A DNA stretch of 64,000 nucleotides, taken from positions 42,020,501 through 42,084,500 of the forward strand of contig CM075675.1 in assembly GCA_037962975.1 (NCBI GenBank), given 5' to 3'. Below the pieces are notes generated by a model that saw nothing but the letters and a program-made list of their open reading frames with translations, did no database searches and had not been told where the DNA came from. Shown piece by piece: positions 60,310-64,000 of this stretch. How positions within the stretch are numbered: the first letter of the stretch is position 1; the number at the start of each line of letters is the position of its first letter. The stretch is from Clitoria ternatea (lineage: Eukaryota; Streptophyta; Magnoliopsida; Fabales; Fabaceae). Made by a program: the position numbers and the translations under genes.

Positions 60310-61843
60310 CTGTTGGAACTATCTACACTCTCCTATCCTTATCTTGGATTGAATACTGGAGAATTTACTTTCACAGCTACGCTCTCATTGTAATTCTTAT
60401 TTTTGATTTAATAAGAATCTCTCACAACAATTTAACTCTTTTGAGTTTTTCTTATGCTGTGATTTTCAGTTTATCCGGTGTACAGAAACATATTCAGGAC
60501 GGATGATCTCAGCTACTTGTTCTGTAGTTGACGATGTAACTCCTCGAATATGTGCAACACACAAGAGCATACTCAGGACGGATGATCTCAATTACCCATT
60601 CTGTAATTGACGATGTAACTCCTCGAGTGTGTCTAATTGATTGAAGGCCCGGATTGTAGGATTAAACTGAACTCTGGGTATGGTTAGTAAGTTTGGCTGA
60701 ACACCGGTGAAGGCTCGGATTGTAGGATTAAACCGAACTCTGAGTACGACTAGTAGGTTTGGCCGAACGTCGGTGAAGACCTGAGTTGTAGGATTAAACT
60801 GAACCTCAGGACATGGGTTGTAGGGCTGGTCCTTTTTCAAGGCCACAAACCGAACCCCATTCGAAGATTACATGGGTTGTAGGGCTGGTCCTTTTTTAAG
60901 GCCACAAACCGAACCCCATGCGAAGGCTTGGGCGCAGTAGGCTGGTTCTTCTTCAAGACCACGCTGAACCCCAAGTAACGGGCGCAGTAGGTTCAGGATT
61001 AGCCCTGATCTGAACCCTGTGTTGAAGGCTCAGATTGTAGGATTAAACCGAACTCTGAGTACGACTAGTAGGATTAACCGAACGTCGGTGAAAAATCGTC
61101 ATTGGGTAAAACCAAAAGACCGATTGAAGAACGGTTAGTAGGATTAAACCGAACGCCAAATACGACATGGATTGTAGGATCAAACCGAACTCCAAACGCA
61201 ACAAGTAAGTTATACTGAACTCCAAATTAATACTTTCTGGTGAAGTTCTTTATTTGGAAGTTTTATAGCTTTGAATTCTGAATCATCAATTTCGACACAA
61301 AAATAATTCACTCGGGTATGCCACAATCTGAGGCATATTCACCCGAAACCTCTCAGTCGGAAATATTCGAAGAGGAATTTCTATTTTAAATCCTCATTCT
61401 CAAGAACTCTCACGTGAAAGTCTCACTCAGAGTTTGTTCAAAGTACTGATCACCCAATGATACTGGGGGACAACATCAACGGTTTAACGAATATCTTGAG
61501 GAATGAACTCTCGATGAAACGATCTCACAATCATTCCCCTTAAGTCGATCTCGTGATGATGATATGTTCCCTCACATGCGGTGATCTTATTATGAAATTC
61601 ATCTCGCATGTATAAGACCGGTATGGAGATTGTGTTTTACAATCCGATCTTCATTACTTAAATCCGGAATGACATAATACACATGCAATCCCTATATTAA
61701 AGTTGTTTTTCACTAAACAGGAATTGAGGTAAAAAACTCTTTTATTGATTTAATGAGAATTACAATTCGTGTAATAATCCGGAGCTGATCCCGGAACACA
61801 GCGAATTCGAATCAATAAAATGAAAAAGGAAACAGGGAGGGCG
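60310..61843. repeat. mirror copy of the Tat 3' repeat region
   Basis: Holds the two hairpin repeats (about 60484-60640) and the gtaggattaaaccgaac array (about 60639-61234) in reverse complement of 50341-51874. No gene seen. Confidence 0.85.
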
Positions 61844-64000
61844 CTACTTTCTCTGGCTTGAATCTCCTTCTTTCCCTTCGCTTTTGCCTCCGGTCTTGCC
61901 TTCTTCAGTGCGAGAGCTTGTTCCTGTACTTATGGGCTTCAGGAGTGAAGGTCCCATTGATTGACCTTTAGGTAAAGGAGCAAACTTATATGGAGTGTTA
62001 GGCGGACTTTCATGACGGTTATCAACGATGGCCACTAGTTTCCCTTGGTGAAACTCATAAAACGGATCAATACCGTTCAGATTAATTGACACCTTGGGAT
62101 TCCGGTATAGCACTTGACGAACTGCCAACCCGAAAGCCTCCTTGACTGCTTGATCACACATGTTTACAGCATCGTCTAAGTCTGCTTTCAGGGTCTTGAC
62201 TTCGTCGGTCGAATCCGCCAACTTTAAGAGCAACTCCTTTTCCTTACGTGACCAATCATCTACTCCTTGAGAATGGATGACTTTAGCCTCCTTCAACCCC
62301 TCCTCCAGCTTTGAAGAGCATTCCTTCTCCGTACAGAGATTGGCATAGAGGTCAGCATTGATTTTCTTCTGATCAAGAACTTGACCCTCCAGCTCCTTGG
62401 CAAGGTTCTTCAGCTTGGCAATTTCTTCATCCTTCTTCTGTCCTTCTTCTCTAGAAGCTTCTAGTCTTCTTTCTAAATCGAGGATGTTTGCCTTGTCTTT
62501 GCCAACCAATGAGCTGAGCCTCTCGTTCTCTTCTGTAAGCTCACGAACCGACTTGAGAAGCCCAGACAATTCAGCTAAGTGCTTCTGTCCGTCGTCGCAA
62601 GCTCTGATTATTTCTTCGTTCCTCAACAAGGGCTTCACCTTGTACGGAGGTTCAGTAACGCCCTCAGGAACGGAGCCCTCGTACACCGGACGTTGAACAA
62701 GAACGGAACTACCTTCAAAAGGGAAAGGAGCTTTGGGCGCGAAATAAGTTGTTATTGGCTTCGCCCCATATGTGATAACACCGCCTGGAACATCCGGAAT
62801 AGACCCTTCCGCTCTCCTTTCCTTATAAGGCCCTGGCTCAGCAACCCCTCTTGAAGTTTTTGGTTTTTTGGGCGAGGATTGACGGTCTGAGATCTTCGAG
62901 GGGTCACGCTTTATCCTCTTCTTTTTCTCGACAACCTTCTCAGATCCGCCCTCGATCAGAAGAATATCGTCACCAGTAGACGAAGTTAATATTATCGTCT
63001 CAGCAGTAGCCTTCTTCGAGTTCTGCTTTGCCTGAATGTCATTTTCAGCCACAACGGAAGTCTCTCCGGCCTTGAGTCCTTTTAGCCTATTCATCTCTGG
63101 TGACTCCCTCTGAATTTCAACTGCAAAATCAAAATAACACAATCAGAGATAAAAAGGTTCAAGGCATGGCATAATAATGCATGAAAAATGACAGGAAAAT
63201 TACGTAAATACTCCTCGCGAGTAGGCTTTGATCCTAACAAACGCCTGCAGGAGAAAAATTGATGCGAGGCTGTGTAGGATTGAAGAGCCGAAAGAACGAA
63301 GATGGAAGATGGGCTCAGTTCGTCCTCCTCAGTGTAGTACGCCTGGGAGGTTAGCAAGAAATGCTCATGCGTCCAAGCCACTGGGATCTTTGGAATCCCA
63401 TCTTCAGTTAACCAAAAAACTGGTTCATTCGGATGAACGCTGATCTTCGTATAGTAAGATTTGAATGAATGACCATCAACTTTGGCGGAGTCAGTGTACG
63501 CCTCGAAGTTGATGATCTTGGAGATAGTCCGGAGGGATATCAAACTCACTCCTCCCTTCTCCTTATTTGCACGGCGGACCACCTGAGAGAAGTAGAAAAG
63601 CATGGCCACCATTGGTTCAAAATTGAAGTGCTCCCCAAGCACTTCAAGAGAACGGACTAACCCCCATCCGTTGGGGTGAAGCTGCGAAGGGGCGCAGTCT
63701 AAGAATCTCAGGACCCCCATCTGAAAATCTGTAAGGGGAAAGCTTACGCCGAGATTCAGAAACAGGAAGTCATACATGTACAAGGACCTTTCGTCCGGAG
63801 TATGACAAATCCGATCTGATGGGAGCGGAGCTAATGCCTTGAAACACCATTTATATTTATGCTGCTTCCAAACCGTAAAGCGCGGTTCTAGCTCTGCTCC
63901 GTCCTCACGAGCGTGCACGGATGCTGTTTCACGAAATTCCTCAGCGACCCAGCTGAATGGGCGTTTCTGTTGGAATTTCACCCAGTCTATCCGGTGTGCA
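61844..64000 (-). CDS. Tat antisense ORF, mirror copy of ORF 2, N-terminus beyond the right edge
   Basis: Exon 2 is 61844-63120, the 83-base intron 63121-63203 (gtaattt...ttttgcag on the minus strand), and exon 1 runs from 63204 off the edge. The visible part covers the Transposase_28-like domain from LPSDRICH and the LHPNGWGL word, the basic region (KKKRIKRDPSK), the coiled coil and the DPFYEFHQGKLV tail. About ten residues of 416 differ from exon 2 of the other copy and no stop is present. It is antisense to the pol fragment beside it, keeping the usual Tat arrangement in the opposite orientation. Confidence 0.82.

Larger units (their letters stand above)
58140..64000 (+). mobile_element. 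inverted partial copy of the Tat element (mirror of 48184-54044), open at the right edge
   Basis: Every landmark obeys position + mirror position = 112184: polymerase end 51875/60309, antisense ORF 2 end 50340/61844, its intron 48981-49063/63121-63203, and the junction 54044/58140. There is therefore no net insertion or deletion over 5861 bp. The arms differ by substitutions, roughly 1% judging from the proteins. The copy begins in the reverse transcriptase/RNase H part of pol, with no LTR, primer site or Gag of its own on the left. Confidence 0.95.

Overview
This window is plant nuclear DNA, very probably heterochromatin. I found no host gene, rRNA or tRNA gene, or CRISPR. Nearly every base belongs to LTR retrotransposons nested in one another. 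The families (Ty1/copia of the Tnt1-like type, Ty3/gypsy Tekay-type chromoviruses, a Ty3/gypsy Tat-lineage element with antisense ORFs), the tRNA-iMet-type primer sites and the AT-rich background fit a dicot. The abundant CTCGCTTGAGCGAG-type motif makes me think of a phaseoloid legume, with low confidence.

Layout. (1) 1-6743, minus strand: a copia element that runs off the left edge. Its polyprotein frame is uninterrupted for 1161 codons (3483 down to 1) but appears to lack a block of Gag. It is followed by a long leader with a GC-rich hairpin, a primer binding site and a 1285-bp 5' LTR. (2) 6744-9177 and 32138-32442: pieces of older LTRs. (3) 9178-32137: a solo LTR of about 3.17 kb with AGTAA target duplications, split by (4) 12059-31846: a Tekay element in the unusual order LTR-internal-LTR-internal-LTR. 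It has three 3422-bp LTRs, an exact 8183-bp period and a perfect CACGT duplication on the outer edges only. (5) 32443-36540: short flanks, a possible hAT-like end and a second solo LTR (33127-36244). (6) 36541-41854, plus strand: 5' LTR, primer site and decayed gag-pol of another Tekay-type element, interrupted in its reverse transcriptase by (7) 41855-58139: a minus-strand Tat-lineage element with 731-bp LTRs, a gag-pol frame carrying four stops and, on the opposite strand, two tandem diverged antisense genes, each with an intron. (8) 58140-64000: a mirror-image copy of 48184-54044 of the same Tat element, joined exactly to the outer end of its 5' LTR and running off the right edge.

The retroelements encode the usual Gag, protease, reverse transcriptase/RNase H and integrase needed for copying through RNA, but most frames are broken. 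The copia frame and the Tat antisense genes have no stop. The two most unusual structures are the three-LTR tandem Tekay element and the inverted-dimer Tat structure. The latter looks like integrase joining one cDNA end into a sister cDNA. Short repeats in the Tekay LTRs and in the Tat 3' region also form hairpins whose stems differ between copies by compensating changes.

All homology calls come from reading motifs by eye. Identities and SNP counts are hand-made and approximate.
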